Shown one piece after another: positions 42,584-52,151 of a stretch of DNA of 64,000 nucleotides (its first letter is position 1; every line of letters begins with the position of its first letter). Both the position numbers and the translations under genes were made by a program. The DNA is from Clostridium cellulovorans 743B (GTDB taxonomy: Bacteria > Bacillota > Clostridia > Clostridiales > Clostridiaceae). The DNA lies in contig NC_014393.1 of the NCBI RefSeq assembly GCF_000145275.1, positions 2,170,001 through 2,234,000 of the forward strand, written 5' to 3'. The notes below the pieces were generated by a model, which searched no databases, had not been told where the DNA came from, and saw only the letters and a program-made list of their open reading frames with translations.

Positions 42584-45223
42584 ATGGAATTTATGGGATT
42601 AAATGAATTAAGGGAAGCGTATTTGAAATTTTTTGAAAGCAAAGAGCATTTAAGATTGCCAAGTTACTCCTTGGTTCCTAAGAATGACAAAAGTTTACTT
42701 TTGATAAATGCAGGGATGGCACCTCTTAAACCATATTTTACAGGACTTAGCAAACCAGAACGAAATAGAATAACAACATGCCAAAAATGTGTTAGAACTG
42801 GTGATATAGAGAATGTAGGAATAACATCTAGACATGCTACTTTTTTTGAAATGCTTGGTAATTTTTCTTTTGGAGATTATTTTAAAAATGAAGTAATTCC
42901 TTGGGCGTGGGAGTTTGTTACTGAAGTATTAAAAATGCCAAAAGACAAATTATTCGTGACTATTTATCTTGAGGATGATGAAGCTTATGAAATTTGGACG
43001 ACTAAAACCGATGTTGATAAGTCTCATATTTTTAGATTAGGTAAAAAAGATAACTTCTGGGAGCATGGTGCAGGTCCTTGTGGTCCATGTACAGAAATAC
43101 ATTTTAACAGAGGAAATGCAGTGGTTACTACTGCAGAAGAATTTGAAGCTGCTGCTGATGAAGATAAGATAATTGAGTTTTGGAATTTAGTATTTACTCA
43201 ATTTGATGGTGATGGTGAAGGAAATTATGAAAAACTAAAGAGTACTAATATAGATACTGGAGCAGGACTTGAAAGATTAGCTGCTATCATGCAAGGAAAA
43301 GAATCTATTTTTGAAGTAGATACAATGAATAATATTTTAACTGAGGTTACAAAGGTAGCTGGTATTAAATACGGTGATAATGCTAAAAATGATATTTCTA
43401 TAAGAATAATCACAGACCATGTAAGAAGTGTAACTTTCTTAATTAGTGATGGGGTTATGCCTTCAAATGAAGGAAGAGGTTATGTACTTAGAAGGCTTTT
43501 AAGAAGAGCAGCTCGTCACGGAAAACAGTTAGGTATAAAAGAAGCTTTCTTATGTAATATTTGTGATGTTGTAATAAGAGATAGCAAAGAAGCTTACCCT
43601 GAACTAGACGAGAAAGCTGATTATATTAAAAAGGTTATACGTCTTGAGGAAGATAGATTTAGAGAAACTATAGATTCTGGCATGGAAATATTAATGAGCT
43701 ATGTTGAAGAGATGAAACAAGAGAATTCTGATACTTTAGCTGGTGAAAAAGCATTTAAACTCTATGATACTTATGGGTTTCCAATTGAATTAACACAAGA
43801 AATTTTAGAAGAGATGAACTACAAAATCGATAAAGATGGCTTTACAAAAGAAATGAATGATCAAAGAGAAAGAGCAAGAAGTGCCAGAGAAACAAGCAAC
43901 TATATGGGAACAGATATAAAGGTATTGGACACAATTTCTCAAGATATAAAAACCGAATTTGATGGTTATGGTAAGACTAAATTAACTTCTAAGGTTGTAA
44001 TGATTATTGAAAATGACGAATTTGTCAATACTATTGAAGAGGGCCAAAAGGGGATAATCCTTGCTGAAGTGACACCTTTTTATGCAGAAATGGGTGGACA
44101 GATTGGCGATACTGGAGAAATATATAATGAAAATTTCAAAGCAATTGTTATAGATACAAAAAAGAATATATCTGGCAAAATTGCACATTATGTTGAAATA
44201 AAAGAAGGAAAATTGACATTAGATGAAGAAATAATATTACAGGTAGATGAGAAGAGAAGGGATGAAATCAGAAAAAATCACACAGCTACACATATGATTA
44301 ATAAGGCATTAAGCTTAGTTTTAGGTAGTCATGTCCACCAAGCTGGTTCTTTAGTAACAGCAGAAAGATTAAGATTTGATTTTTCACATTTTACTGCAAT
44401 GACTGAAGAAGAAATTTTTAAAGTTGAAAAGCTTGTAAATGATGAAATTGAGAAGCTTACTGAGGTAAATACAGAAGAGATGAGCCTTGCTGTGGCTAAA
44501 GAAAAGGGAGCTGTAGGAATATTTGATGACAAATACTCTGATGTAGTTAGAGTTGTTAATGTAGGTGATTTTAGCTCTGAACTTTGCGGTGGAATACACA
44601 TCGACAATATAGGGAAAATTGGTTTAGTTAAAATAACGTCTGAAACAGGAATTGCGGCAGGTACAAGAAGAATTGAGGCAGTTGTTGGAGCAAATGCTAT
44701 TCAATACATGGAAGAGAAGGCTCAGTTGTTAAAAGAAGCCTCAGCACTTCTAAAGACTATGCCTAATGAAATAGTTCAAAGGATACAACTTCTTCTTTCA
44801 GATGTTAAAGATAAAGAAAAAGAAATTGAAAAACTAAAGAGTAAACTTGCTAGTGGTGAAGAAGAAAATATTTTAGCTTCTGTAAAAGAAGTAAAAGGAA
44901 TAAAAGTTGCAGCTTATGCACTTAAAGGTATAGATGCTAATGGTTTAAGAGAGCTTGCTGATAAAGTAAGGGATAAAGTGGGCGACGGATTAGTTGTACT
45001 TGGAAGTGTTATGGATGAGAAGGTTTCTTTAGTAGCAATGGCAACGAAAGAAGCAGTAAATAAAGGTATACATTGTGGCAAGATAATTAAAGAAATTTCT
45101 GCTATCGTCGGCGGCGGTGGCGGTGGAAGACCAGATATGGCACAAGCTGGAGGTAAGGACCCAGCAAAAGTAGAAAAAGCAATAGGTGAGGTTCTAAATA
45201 TAGTAGATACATTAGTGAAATAG
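42584..45223 (+). CDS. alaS: Alanyl-tRNA synthetase
   Basis: Charges tRNA-Ala. The 879-residue protein starts at ATG 42584 behind AAGGAGG. The class II catalytic domain opens with FFESKEHLRLPSYSLVP and includes the motif ARHATFFEMLGNFSFGDYF. The editing domain has the zinc-binding HTATHMINKALSLVLG and the CGGIHIDN segment. The C-terminal glycine-rich GGGGGGRPDMAQAGG closes the protein. All domains are intact. It is controlled by the upstream T-box and followed by the conserved ireB-ruvX-DUF1292 set. Confidence 0.98.
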   Translation: MEFMGLNELREAYLKFFESKEHLRLPSYSLVPKNDKSLLLINAGMAPLKPYFTGLSKPERNRITTCQKCVRTGDIENVGITSRHATFFEMLGNFSFGDYFKNEVIPWAWEFVTEVLKMPKDKLFVTIYLEDDEAYEIWTTKTDVDKSHIFRLGKKDNFWEHGAGPCGPCTEIHFNRGNAVVTTAEEFEAAADEDKIIEFWNLVFTQFDGDGEGNYEKLKSTNIDTGAGLERLAAIMQGKESIFEVDTMNNILTEVTKVAGIKYGDNAKNDISIRIITDHVRSVTFLISDGVMPSNEGRGYVLRRLLRRAARHGKQLGIKEAFLCNICDVVIRDSKEAYPELDEKADYIKKVIRLEEDRFRETIDSGMEILMSYVEEMKQENSDTLAGEKAFKLYDTYGFPIELTQEILEEMNYKIDKDGFTKEMNDQRERARSARETSNYMGTDIKVLDTISQDIKTEFDGYGKTKLTSKVVMIIENDEFVNTIEEGQKGIILAEVTPFYAEMGGQIGDTGEIYNENFKAIVIDTKKNISGKIAHYVEIKEGKLTLDEEIILQVDEKRRDEIRKNHTATHMINKALSLVLGSHVHQAGSLVTAERLRFDFSHFTAMTEEEIFKVEKLVNDEIEKLTEVNTEEMSLAVAKEKGAVGIFDDKYSDVVRVVNVGDFSSELCGGIHIDNIGKIGLVKITSETGIAAGTRRIEAVVGANAIQYMEEKAQLLKEASALLKTMPNEIVQRIQLLLSDVKDKEKEIEKLKSKLASGEEENILASVKEVKGIKVAAYALKGIDANGLRELADKVRDKVGDGLVVLGSVMDEKVSLVAMATKEAVNKGIHCGKIIKEISAIVGGGGGGRPDMAQAGGKDPAKVEKAIGEVLNIVDTLVK

Positions 45224-45293
45224 TATACATTTTTCTAATATTGATTTATAATTATATTAAGAAACTCGGCAAAAAAGTAAAGGGGTGAGCTAT

Positions 45294-45554
45294 ATGGCAA
45301 ACACCAATAATGAATTCACTATTGAATTTGATGCAGTAAAAAATCAAAAGGATTTAACAAAAGCGGTATTAGATGAGGTTTATAAATCTTTAGAAGAAAA
45401 GGGCTACAATCCAATCGATCAATTAGTAGGATATCTTATATCAGGTGACCCGACATATATTACTAACTATAATGGAGCACGTTCATTAGTTAGAAAGTTA
45501 GAAAGATACGAAATACTTGAAGAGGTTCTAAAAGCTTATCTTGATTTAAAATAA
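45294..45554 (+). CDS. ireB: IreB-family regulatory phosphoprotein (UPF0297)
   Basis: An 86-residue cytoplasmic protein of the IreB/YrzL family. In Enterococcus IreB is phosphorylated near its N-terminal threonines by a PASTA-domain kinase and affects cephalosporin resistance. Here Thr4 and Thr9 are available (MANTNNEFTIEF). The core has NPIDQLVGYLISGDPTYITNYNGARSLVRKLERYEI, highly typical of the family. The start is ATG 45294 with AGGGGTG upstream; GTG 45285 overlaps that site. Position after alaS is conserved in Firmicutes. Confidence 0.93.
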   Translation: MANTNNEFTIEFDAVKNQKDLTKAVLDEVYKSLEEKGYNPIDQLVGYLISGDPTYITNYNGARSLVRKLERYEILEEVLKAYLDLK

Positions 45555-45580
45555 AAGTGCCGTCAAGGCATTTTTATTTT
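45553..45580 (+). terminator. Weak terminator between ireB and ruvX
   Basis: TGCC-GTCAA-GGCA extended by A-T pairs and followed by TTTTTATTTTT. Short, so read-through is likely. Confidence 0.5.
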
Positions 45581-45608
45581 TAATAATGGAATAATAAAGG
45601 AGAGAACA

Positions 45609-46016
45609 ATGAGGGTTCTAGGACTTGATGTGGGCAACAAAACTATAGGCGTAGCAGTAAGTGATCCCTTAGGATTTACAGCGCAAGGTATTACAACCAT
45701 AAATAGGAAAAATATCAAAACAGATATTGAAACTGTTGTTAATTACTGCAATGAATATACGGTGGATACGATAGTAGTAGGTTTACCGAAAAATATGAAC
45801 GGAACTCTTGGACCTCAGAGTGAGAAGGTCATGGCTTTTGTCGAAAAGCTTAAGAAGAACACAGATATAAACATTAAAATGTGGGATGAACGTTTAACAA
45901 CAGTAGCAGCTCATAAGGCAATGTTGGAAGCAGACTTATCTAGAGCAAAAAGAAATAAAATCGTAGATAAGGTAGCAGCTACATACATTTTACAAGGTTA
46001 TTTAGATAGTATATAA
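45609..46016 (+). CDS. ruvX: RuvX/YqgF-family nuclease
   Basis: A 135-residue RNase H-fold nuclease of the YqgF family (B. subtilis YrrK), linked to 16S rRNA 5' processing and proposed as a Holliday junction resolvase. The first acidic residue is in GLDVGNKTIGVAVSDPLG, the second region is VGLPKNMNGTLGPQSEKV, and the third is in WDERLTTVAAH with a final DKVAATYILQGYL. All expected acidic residues are there. AAAGGAGAG precedes the ATG. Confidence 0.95.
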   Translation: MRVLGLDVGNKTIGVAVSDPLGFTAQGITTINRKNIKTDIETVVNYCNEYTVDTIVVGLPKNMNGTLGPQSEKVMAFVEKLKKNTDINIKMWDERLTTVAAHKAMLEADLSRAKRNKIVDKVAATYILQGYLDSI

Positions 46017-46031
46017 GAAGAGGTGGAGTAG

Positions 46032-46298
46032 ATGGAAGAAAAGACAGGAACTATAGTTTTAAGTGACGAAAATGGTATAGAAACTGAATTTGAAATTATA
46101 ACTAGATTAGTTATAGAAGATACTAATAAAGAATATGTTGTGGTAATTCCAGTAGATGAAGATGAGGATGTAGACCCTATTGCTTTAAGAATAGAAGAAA
46201 CTGAAGAAGGTGACTTTTTATTTTTACCAATAGAAGATGATGAAGAATTTGAAATGGTTTCTGAAGCTTTTGATCTAGCTAATATTGATGAAGAGTAA
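46032..46298 (+). CDS. DUF1292 family protein (UPF0473)
   Basis: An 88-residue very acidic cytoplasmic protein of the YrzB type. It shows GTIVLSDENGIETEFEIITRL at the start and the ALRIEETEEGDFLFLPIEDDEEFEMVSEAF end. Its function is not established. It lies 15 bases after ruvX with AGAGGTGG as ribosome site, in the conserved alaS downstream block. Confidence 0.9.
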   Translation: MEEKTGTIVLSDENGIETEFEIITRLVIEDTNKEYVVVIPVDEDEDVDPIALRIEETEEGDFLFLPIEDDEEFEMVSEAFDLANIDEE

Positions 46299-46304
46299 AG
46301 TGAT

Positions 46305-46766
46305 ATGAGTATGTTAAAAAGAAGGCAGGAAATGGAGAATATCCTCCAATACTTAAAAGAAAAAGGGTATAAGTTAACTCATCAAAGAAAAGTGGTACTT
46401 GAAGTTATAATTGATAACGTTGGCAATCACTTAACTGTTGAGGAATTATACGAACTTGTTAAAAAACAGTATCCAGATATAGGACTTGCAACAGTTTATA
46501 GAACTATTCAGTTGTTGGAAGAAATGGGATTAGTGTTAAGATTAGAACTTGACCATCATGGTATAGCAAGGTATGAACTTGTAAATGAAGCTGAGAATCA
46601 TCAGCATCATCATTTAATATGCAATAGGTGCAAAAAAGTTACTGAAGTAGAAGAAGATCACCTAGAGATTCTGGAGAATGAAATAGAAAAAAAATATAAT
46701 TTTAAAATAGAAAATCATAGTTTAAAGTTTTATGGTTTATGTGAAGAATGCAAAAGGAATTCTTAA
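46305..46766 (+). CDS. Fur-family transcriptional regulator
   Basis: A 153-residue metal-dependent repressor. The winged helix (about 15-85) shows KLTHQRKVVLEVI and GLATVYRTIQLLEEMGLV. The dimerisation half has HQHHHLICNRCKKV and a C-terminal CEEC pair, giving a structural zinc site of two CxxC motifs. Whether it senses iron, zinc or peroxide cannot be told, although the structural cysteines occur in all three types. The ATG at 46305 has a poor ribosome site and lies six bases after the previous stop, so coupling is likely; ATG 46332 is an alternative start. Confidence 0.9.
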   Translation: MSMLKRRQEMENILQYLKEKGYKLTHQRKVVLEVIIDNVGNHLTVEELYELVKKQYPDIGLATVYRTIQLLEEMGLVLRLELDHHGIARYELVNEAENHQHHHLICNRCKKVTEVEEDHLEILENEIEKKYNFKIENHSLKFYGLCEECKRNS

Positions 46767-46781
46767 CAAAGGAGGGGAAAC

Positions 46782-48461
46782 ATGCGTAAAGAAAAATCAA
46801 GTGAAAAAAGTAAAATTAAAATAATACCTTTAGGTGGAATTAGTGAAATCGGCAAAAATATGACCTTGATAGAGTATAAGGATGAACTTATTATAGTAGA
46901 TTGTGGGTTAAAGTTCCCAGAAGATGAGATGTTTGGTATTGACTTAGTTATACCAGATATAACTTATTTGCTTAAGAATAAGGATAGAATAAAAGGAATA
47001 TTTTTAACACATGGACATGAGGATCATATAGGTGCACTTCCATATATTTTGAAACAAATTAATATACCAGTATATGGGACAAAACTCACCTTAGGTATAG
47101 TAGAAACAAAATTGAAAGAACATAATTTATTAAGTACTGTAGAACTTATTAAAGTTGCCTCAAAGGACATAGTTAAGTTAGATAAGATATCTGTAGAATT
47201 TATTGGAGTAAGTCATAGCATAGCAGATGCTTGCTCTATTGCGATTCATACGCCACTTGGAGTAATACTTCATACCGGAGACTTTAAGATTGATTTTACA
47301 CCTACAAGAAAGGTATTTCCGGATTTAGCGAGGTTTGCAGAATTAGGAAGAAAAGGTGTTCTGTGTATGCTAGCAGATAGTACAAATGTTGAGAGACCGG
47401 GATATACTAAATCTGAAAGTGTTGTTGGTGAAACCTTTATGAATATTTTTTCAAAGGCAAAGGGAAGAATAATAGTTGCTACTTTTGCTTCAAATGTTCA
47501 TAGGATTCAACAAATTATTAATTCGGCAGAAAGGTATGGAAAGAAAGTAGCTGTTTCAGGTAGAAGTCTTGAAAATGTTACAGGTGTAGCTTTAGAACTT
47601 GGGTATTTGACTGCAGAAGAAGACACTTTGGTAAGTGTAGATGCCATAAATAGATACAATGATGATAAGGTAGTTATTGTAACTACTGGTAGTCAAGGTG
47701 AACCAATGTCTGCCTTATCTAGAATGGCATATAATGAACATAGAAAGCTTAATATAAAGTCTGGAGATACTGTTATTTTATCTGCATCACCGATACCCGG
47801 AAATGAAAGACTTGTTTCAAGAGTAATAAACCAATTATTTAGAAAAGGTGCTGATGTTATTTACTCTGGTATTGCTGAGGTTCACGTTTCAGGGCATGCT
47901 TGCCAAGAAGAGTTGAAATTGATGCATACATTGGTTAAGCCTAAACATTTTGTACCTGCTCATGGAGAATATAGACATCTTAAGAAACATTGTGAACTTG
48001 CTGTGGAACTTGGTTTGGATCCAAATAGAACATTGATCCCAGAACTTGGTGATATAATAGAAGTTTCTAGAGATGGAATAAAACGTAATGGGACAGTGGT
48101 ATGTGGTCAAGTGTTTGTAGATGGTCTTGGAGTTGGAGATGTAGGAAATATTGTTTTAAGAGATAGAAAACATCTTTCACAAGACGGTATACTAACAGTA
48201 GTAGTGACTATAGAAAAAAGTAGTGGTAGTGTTATAGCAGGACCAGATATAATATCTAGAGGTTTTGTATACGTAAGAGAATCAGAAGATTTAATGGATC
48301 GAGCAAGGGCTATTGTCAAGGAAGTTCTTCAAAAATGTGAAGAAGACAATATAACAGAATGGTCAACTATAAAAGGAAACATAAAAGAAGCTTTAAGAGT
48401 TTACTTATATGAAAAAACTAAGAGAAAACCGATGATTTTACCAATTATTATGGAAATATAG
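46782..48461 (+). CDS. rnj: Ribonuclease J
   Basis: Metallo-beta-lactamase/beta-CASP ribonuclease with 5'-3' exo- and endonuclease activity on mRNA. The 559-residue protein has the zinc motif LTHGHEDHIG (His77, His79, Asp81, His82) and the downstream HTGDFKID. The beta-CASP part contains ATFASNVHRIQQI, and the signature SGHACQEELKLM is present. Full length including the C-terminal domain that supports dimers. The start is ATG 46782 with AGGAGGGG upstream. It is the only RNase J in the window; whether it corresponds to J1 or J2 is not decided. Confidence 0.94.
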   Translation: MRKEKSSEKSKIKIIPLGGISEIGKNMTLIEYKDELIIVDCGLKFPEDEMFGIDLVIPDITYLLKNKDRIKGIFLTHGHEDHIGALPYILKQINIPVYGTKLTLGIVETKLKEHNLLSTVELIKVASKDIVKLDKISVEFIGVSHSIADACSIAIHTPLGVILHTGDFKIDFTPTRKVFPDLARFAELGRKGVLCMLADSTNVERPGYTKSESVVGETFMNIFSKAKGRIIVATFASNVHRIQQIINSAERYGKKVAVSGRSLENVTGVALELGYLTAEEDTLVSVDAINRYNDDKVVIVTTGSQGEPMSALSRMAYNEHRKLNIKSGDTVILSASPIPGNERLVSRVINQLFRKGADVIYSGIAEVHVSGHACQEELKLMHTLVKPKHFVPAHGEYRHLKKHCELAVELGLDPNRTLIPELGDIIEVSRDGIKRNGTVVCGQVFVDGLGVGDVGNIVLRDRKHLSQDGILTVVVTIEKSSGSVIAGPDIISRGFVYVRESEDLMDRARAIVKEVLQKCEEDNITEWSTIKGNIKEALRVYLYEKTKRKPMILPIIMEI

Positions 48462-48513
48462 CTACTTAAATTGAAGAAAATGTTATGTGATTTAAAAAAC
48501 ATCACCGCTTTAA

Positions 48514-48542
48514 TTGACATTTACATTCATTAGCATTAAAAT
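48514..48542 (+). promoter_or_regulatory. Promoter of typA
   Basis: TTGACA (48514-48519), a 17-base spacer and TAAAAT (48537-48542); a strong sigma-A match. Confidence 0.75.
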
Positions 48543-48557
48543 GATATAGGAAAATAT

Positions 48558-48588
48558 AATTGGATACTTTCAAGTATCCAATTTTTTT
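48558..48588 (+). terminator. Terminator-like hairpin just downstream of the typA promoter
   Basis: Perfect 12-base stem AATTGGATACTT / AAGTATCCAATT with TTTTT after it. It ends rnj transcription but also falls within the first 40 bases of the typA transcript. Confidence 0.75.
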
Positions 48589-48632
48589 AAGTATATATAT
48601 GTAGAAATGTGCTATAAATTGGAGGAAGATTG

Positions 48633-50453
48633 ATGAGCCTATATACAAGAGAAGATATAAGAAACATAGCAATAATTGCACACGTTGACCATGGTAAAAC
48701 TACGTTAGTAGATGCATTATTTAAGCAAAGCCACGTTTACAGAGAAAATGAAAAAATTCAAGAGAGGGTTATGGACTCAAATGATCTTGAAAAAGAAAGA
48801 GGAATAACTATTTTATCTAAGAATACAGCAGTAATGCATAATGGAGTTAAAATAAATATAGTAGACACTCCTGGTCATGCTGACTTTGGAGGAGAAGTTG
48901 AACGTGTTTTAAAAATGGTAGACAGCGTATTGCTTCTAGTAGACTCATACGAAGGACCAATGCCACAAACTAAATTCGTTCTAAAGAAAGCTTTAGAATT
49001 ACATTTAAAACCAATTGTTGTTATAAATAAAATAGATAAACCTGACCAAAGGGCAGAAGAAGTTGTTGATGAAGTAATTGATTTATTTATAGAACTTGGT
49101 GCTGATGATGATCAATTAGAGTTCCCAGTTATATACGCTTCTGCAAGAGCTGGAATAGCTAAGGGTTCTATGGACGACGAAAGTGAAACTATGGAGCCAT
49201 TATTCAATGCTATTTTAGAACATGTTGAACCACCAAAGGGAGAATTAGATGCTCCACTTCAAATGTTGGTAACAACTATTGATTCAAATGAATATGTTGG
49301 AAGAATTTCAGTTGGAAAAATTGAAAGAGGTTCAATTAAGAAAAATCAAAATGTTGCTCTAATAAGAAGAGACGGTTCAATTTCAAATAACAAAATCTCT
49401 GCACTTTTTGTTTATGATGGATTAAAAAGAGTAGAAACTGACCAAGCATCACTTGGTGATATAGTTGCAATTGCTGGATTAAGCGATACAAATATAGGAG
49501 AAACTATAGCTGATTCAGCAAATCCAGAAGCACTTCCATTTGTAGAAATTGATGAACCAACTATAACTATGAACTTTATGGTTAATAACTCACCTTTTGC
49601 TGGTAAAGAAGGAGATTTTGTTACATCAAGACACTTAAGAGATAGATTACTTAAAGAAACAGAAACAAATGTATCTTTGAGAGTTGAGGAAACAGATCAA
49701 GCGGAAGTTTTTAAAGTAAGTGGTAGAGGAGAATTACACTTATCAATACTTATTGAAACTATGAGAAGAGAAGGCTATGAATTCCAAGTTTCAAAACCAA
49801 GCGTTATAGTAAAAGAAGAAGATGGAGTAAAACTTGAGCCAATTGAACGTCTTACAATTGATGTTCCAGAAGAATTTATGGGTGCTGTTATAGAAAAACT
49901 AGGACCTAGAAAAGGCGAAATGGTCAATATGACTTCAGCAATCAATGGTTATACAAGAATAGAATTTGATATACCATCAAGGGGTTTACTTGGATATAGA
50001 AGTGAATTTATAACTGATACAAAGGGTAACGGAATAATGAACTCAGTACTTAAGGACTTTGAACCTTATAGAGGAGATATACCAGAAAGAAGCAGAGGGT
50101 CTCTTGTTGCTTTTGAAAACGGAACAGCAATAACTTATGGATTATTCAACGCACAAGAAAGAGGAAGATTATTCATAGGAGCTGGAGTCGATGTATATGG
50201 TGGTATGATAGTTGGTGAATGTTCAAGAGCTCAAGATATAGATGTAAATGTTTGTAAGAAAAAACACTTATCAAACACAAGATCATCAGGAGCTGATGAT
50301 GCTTTAAAACTAGTACCTATTACTGAAATGACTTTAGAACAATGTATTGAATTCGTTCAATCCGATGAATTAGTTGAAATTACACCTAAAAATATTAGAC
50401 TAAGAAAAAGATTATTAAATGCTGAAGAAAGAAAAAGAGCAAATAGAAGCTAA
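48633..50453 (+). CDS. typA: Ribosome-associated translational GTPase TypA/BipA
   Basis: Translation-factor GTPase that binds the ribosome and supports 50S assembly and growth under stress. The 606-residue product starts at ATG 48633 (MSLYTREDIRN) with GGAGGA upstream. The G-domain has AHVDHGKTTLVDALF, the switch II DTPGHADFGGEVERV and NKIDKPDQR. The C-terminal BipA-specific part has SRGLLGYRSEFITDTKGNG and SSGADDALKLVP. Complete. The strong promoter and short hairpin leader upstream suggest regulated initiation. Confidence 0.96.
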   Translation: MSLYTREDIRNIAIIAHVDHGKTTLVDALFKQSHVYRENEKIQERVMDSNDLEKERGITILSKNTAVMHNGVKINIVDTPGHADFGGEVERVLKMVDSVLLLVDSYEGPMPQTKFVLKKALELHLKPIVVINKIDKPDQRAEEVVDEVIDLFIELGADDDQLEFPVIYASARAGIAKGSMDDESETMEPLFNAILEHVEPPKGELDAPLQMLVTTIDSNEYVGRISVGKIERGSIKKNQNVALIRRDGSISNNKISALFVYDGLKRVETDQASLGDIVAIAGLSDTNIGETIADSANPEALPFVEIDEPTITMNFMVNNSPFAGKEGDFVTSRHLRDRLLKETETNVSLRVEETDQAEVFKVSGRGELHLSILIETMRREGYEFQVSKPSVIVKEEDGVKLEPIERLTIDVPEEFMGAVIEKLGPRKGEMVNMTSAINGYTRIEFDIPSRGLLGYRSEFITDTKGNGIMNSVLKDFEPYRGDIPERSRGSLVAFENGTAITYGLFNAQERGRLFIGAGVDVYGGMIVGECSRAQDIDVNVCKKKHLSNTRSSGADDALKLVPITEMTLEQCIEFVQSDELVEITPKNIRLRKRLLNAEERKRANRS

Positions 50454-50476
50454 TAATCTAAAAAGGCGTGAGTACT

Positions 50477-51496
50477 ATGGGGAGAAAGTTAAAACTAATA
50501 TTTTTTATATTAATAGTTTTAGTGGGATTAGTGACAGTGTCAGGTGTTGTTTACTATGAAAGAGTCAGCGAAAAACCTTTTAATGTATCTGAAGAAAAAA
50601 AGATAACTGTAGAAGAAAATTCAAATTTCAATAGCATCATAGATGAACTTACTTCAGCAAATCTTATAAAGAACAAATATATATTAAAAATATATCTAAA
50701 ATTGAATGATATAAATAGCAAGGTAGTTCCGGGAACTTATGAAATAGGTGAGAATCTCTCCTTTAAGGATTTTATGACGAAAATAAATAACGGAGATATT
50801 GACGAGGAATTAATCAAAGTAACAATTCCTGAAGGTTATACTGTTGATGATATAAGCAGTTTATTAGAGAAGAGTGAAATAATTAATGCTAATGATTTTA
50901 AGGCTGCTGTTAAAGCGTATAATGTTCCAAGTTATATCAAAATATCAAAAGATAAACGATATAATCTTGAAGGTTATTTATTTCCTAACACATATCAATT
51001 TAAAAAAGGAGAAAGTGGAGAGAATATAATAAAGGAACTTCTTAAAACTTTTGAAGATACACTGAGTACTATAAAATCTCAAGCTGGTGGAAAAATAACA
51101 GATGAAAATTTAGATTCTGTAATGACTATGGCTTCAATGATAGAAAAAGAATCTAGACTAGATGAAGAAAGAGCAGTTGTTGCATCTGTTATTAATAATA
51201 GACTAAATAAGGATATGATGCTTCAAATAGACGCAACAGTACTTTATGCACTAGGGATTCATAAGGATGTTGTGACTTTTGAAGACCTAAAGGTAGGATC
51301 ACCCTTTAATACGTATTTTATTAAGGGGTTACCAGTAGGTCCTATCTGTAGTCCGGGAGAAAAATCAATAATGGCAGCACTTAATCCATCACAAACTGAT
51401 TATTTATATTATGTGCTTTCAGTAGATAAAACATCACATTATTTCACAAATAATTACGATGATTTTGAGAATAAATTAAAAGAATTAGGTTATTAA
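50477..51496 (+). CDS. mltG: Endolytic murein transglycosylase MltG (YceG-like)
   Basis: Membrane-bound transglycosylase that cuts nascent glycan strands and so sets their length. The start is ATG 50477 with AAGG upstream. Residues 6-27 form a single transmembrane segment. The extracellular part has a LysM-like region followed by the YceG domain, with the catalytic glutamate in SMIEKESRLDEER and the ASVINNRL segment. The YALGIHKDVV and GLPVGPICSPGEKSI motifs are present. It follows typA and precedes trmR, matching B. subtilis yrrL-yrrM. Confidence 0.93.
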   Translation: MGRKLKLIFFILIVLVGLVTVSGVVYYERVSEKPFNVSEEKKITVEENSNFNSIIDELTSANLIKNKYILKIYLKLNDINSKVVPGTYEIGENLSFKDFMTKINNGDIDEELIKVTIPEGYTVDDISSLLEKSEIINANDFKAAVKAYNVPSYIKISKDKRYNLEGYLFPNTYQFKKGESGENIIKELLKTFEDTLSTIKSQAGGKITDENLDSVMTMASMIEKESRLDEERAVVASVINNRLNKDMMLQIDATVLYALGIHKDVVTFEDLKVGSPFNTYFIKGLPVGPICSPGEKSIMAALNPSQTDYLYYVLSVDKTSHYFTNNYDDFENKLKELGY

Positions 51497-51508
51497 TGGA
51501 GGTTATTA

Positions 51509-52150
51509 ATGAACGGTATAACTTTTGACTATATGGAAGAGTATTTAAGAAATTTAATTCCTGAGAATCAGGGACTTTTAGGGGAATTAGAAGAGTATGC
51601 AAAAGAGAATAGAGTTCCTATAGCTCAAAAGGAAACAATTAACTTCTTAAGAACAATGATAGCTATTAAAAAACCCAAAAGAGTCTTAGAGTTAGGTACT
51701 GCCATTGGATACTCCGCTATTACCATTGCGCAGACCTTCCCTTGTGAAGTTACAACTGTTGAAAGAAATCCTGAGATGGTAGAACTTGCAAAAAAATATA
51801 TAGAAGAAGCAAAACTTCAAGATAAGATAAAGGTTGAAGTTGGGGATTGTATGGATATTTTAGAAAAACTTCAAGAGCCTTTTGATCTGATATTTATGGA
51901 TGCTGGAAAGGGTCATTACAATCACTTTCTTCCTCATTGTTTAAGACTATTAAATAGAGACGGTATTATAATTGCAGATAATGTTCTATTTAGAGGTATG
52001 GTAGCCAATGATCAACTTGTTAGTAAAAGAAAAATTACTATAGTGAAAAGAATGAGAAAGTATCTTGATATTGTTTCAAAGGATCCAAACCTTTATACAT
52101 CTGTAATACCTATGGGAGATGGTATTGCAGTAACTACAAGGAGGGAATGA
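51509..52150 (+). CDS. trmR: tRNA 5-hydroxyuridine methyltransferase (YrrM type)
   Basis: Class I SAM-dependent O-methyltransferase of 213 residues. The cofactor loop is VLELGTAIGYSAITIA and the metal-binding region is FMDAGKGHYNHFLP followed by IIADNVLFRG. In B. subtilis TrmR methylates 5-hydroxyuridine at the tRNA wobble position after TrhP-dependent hydroxylation. The next gene here is that hydroxylation protein, so the pair makes 5-methoxyuridine. GGAGG is 7 to 8 bases upstream of the ATG. Confidence 0.9.
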   Translation: MNGITFDYMEEYLRNLIPENQGLLGELEEYAKENRVPIAQKETINFLRTMIAIKKPKRVLELGTAIGYSAITIAQTFPCEVTTVERNPEMVELAKKYIEEAKLQDKIKVEVGDCMDILEKLQEPFDLIFMDAGKGHYNHFLPHCLRLLNRDGIIIADNVLFRGMVANDQLVSKRKITIVKRMRKYLDIVSKDPNLYTSVIPMGDGIAVTTRRE

Positions 52151-52151
52151 C

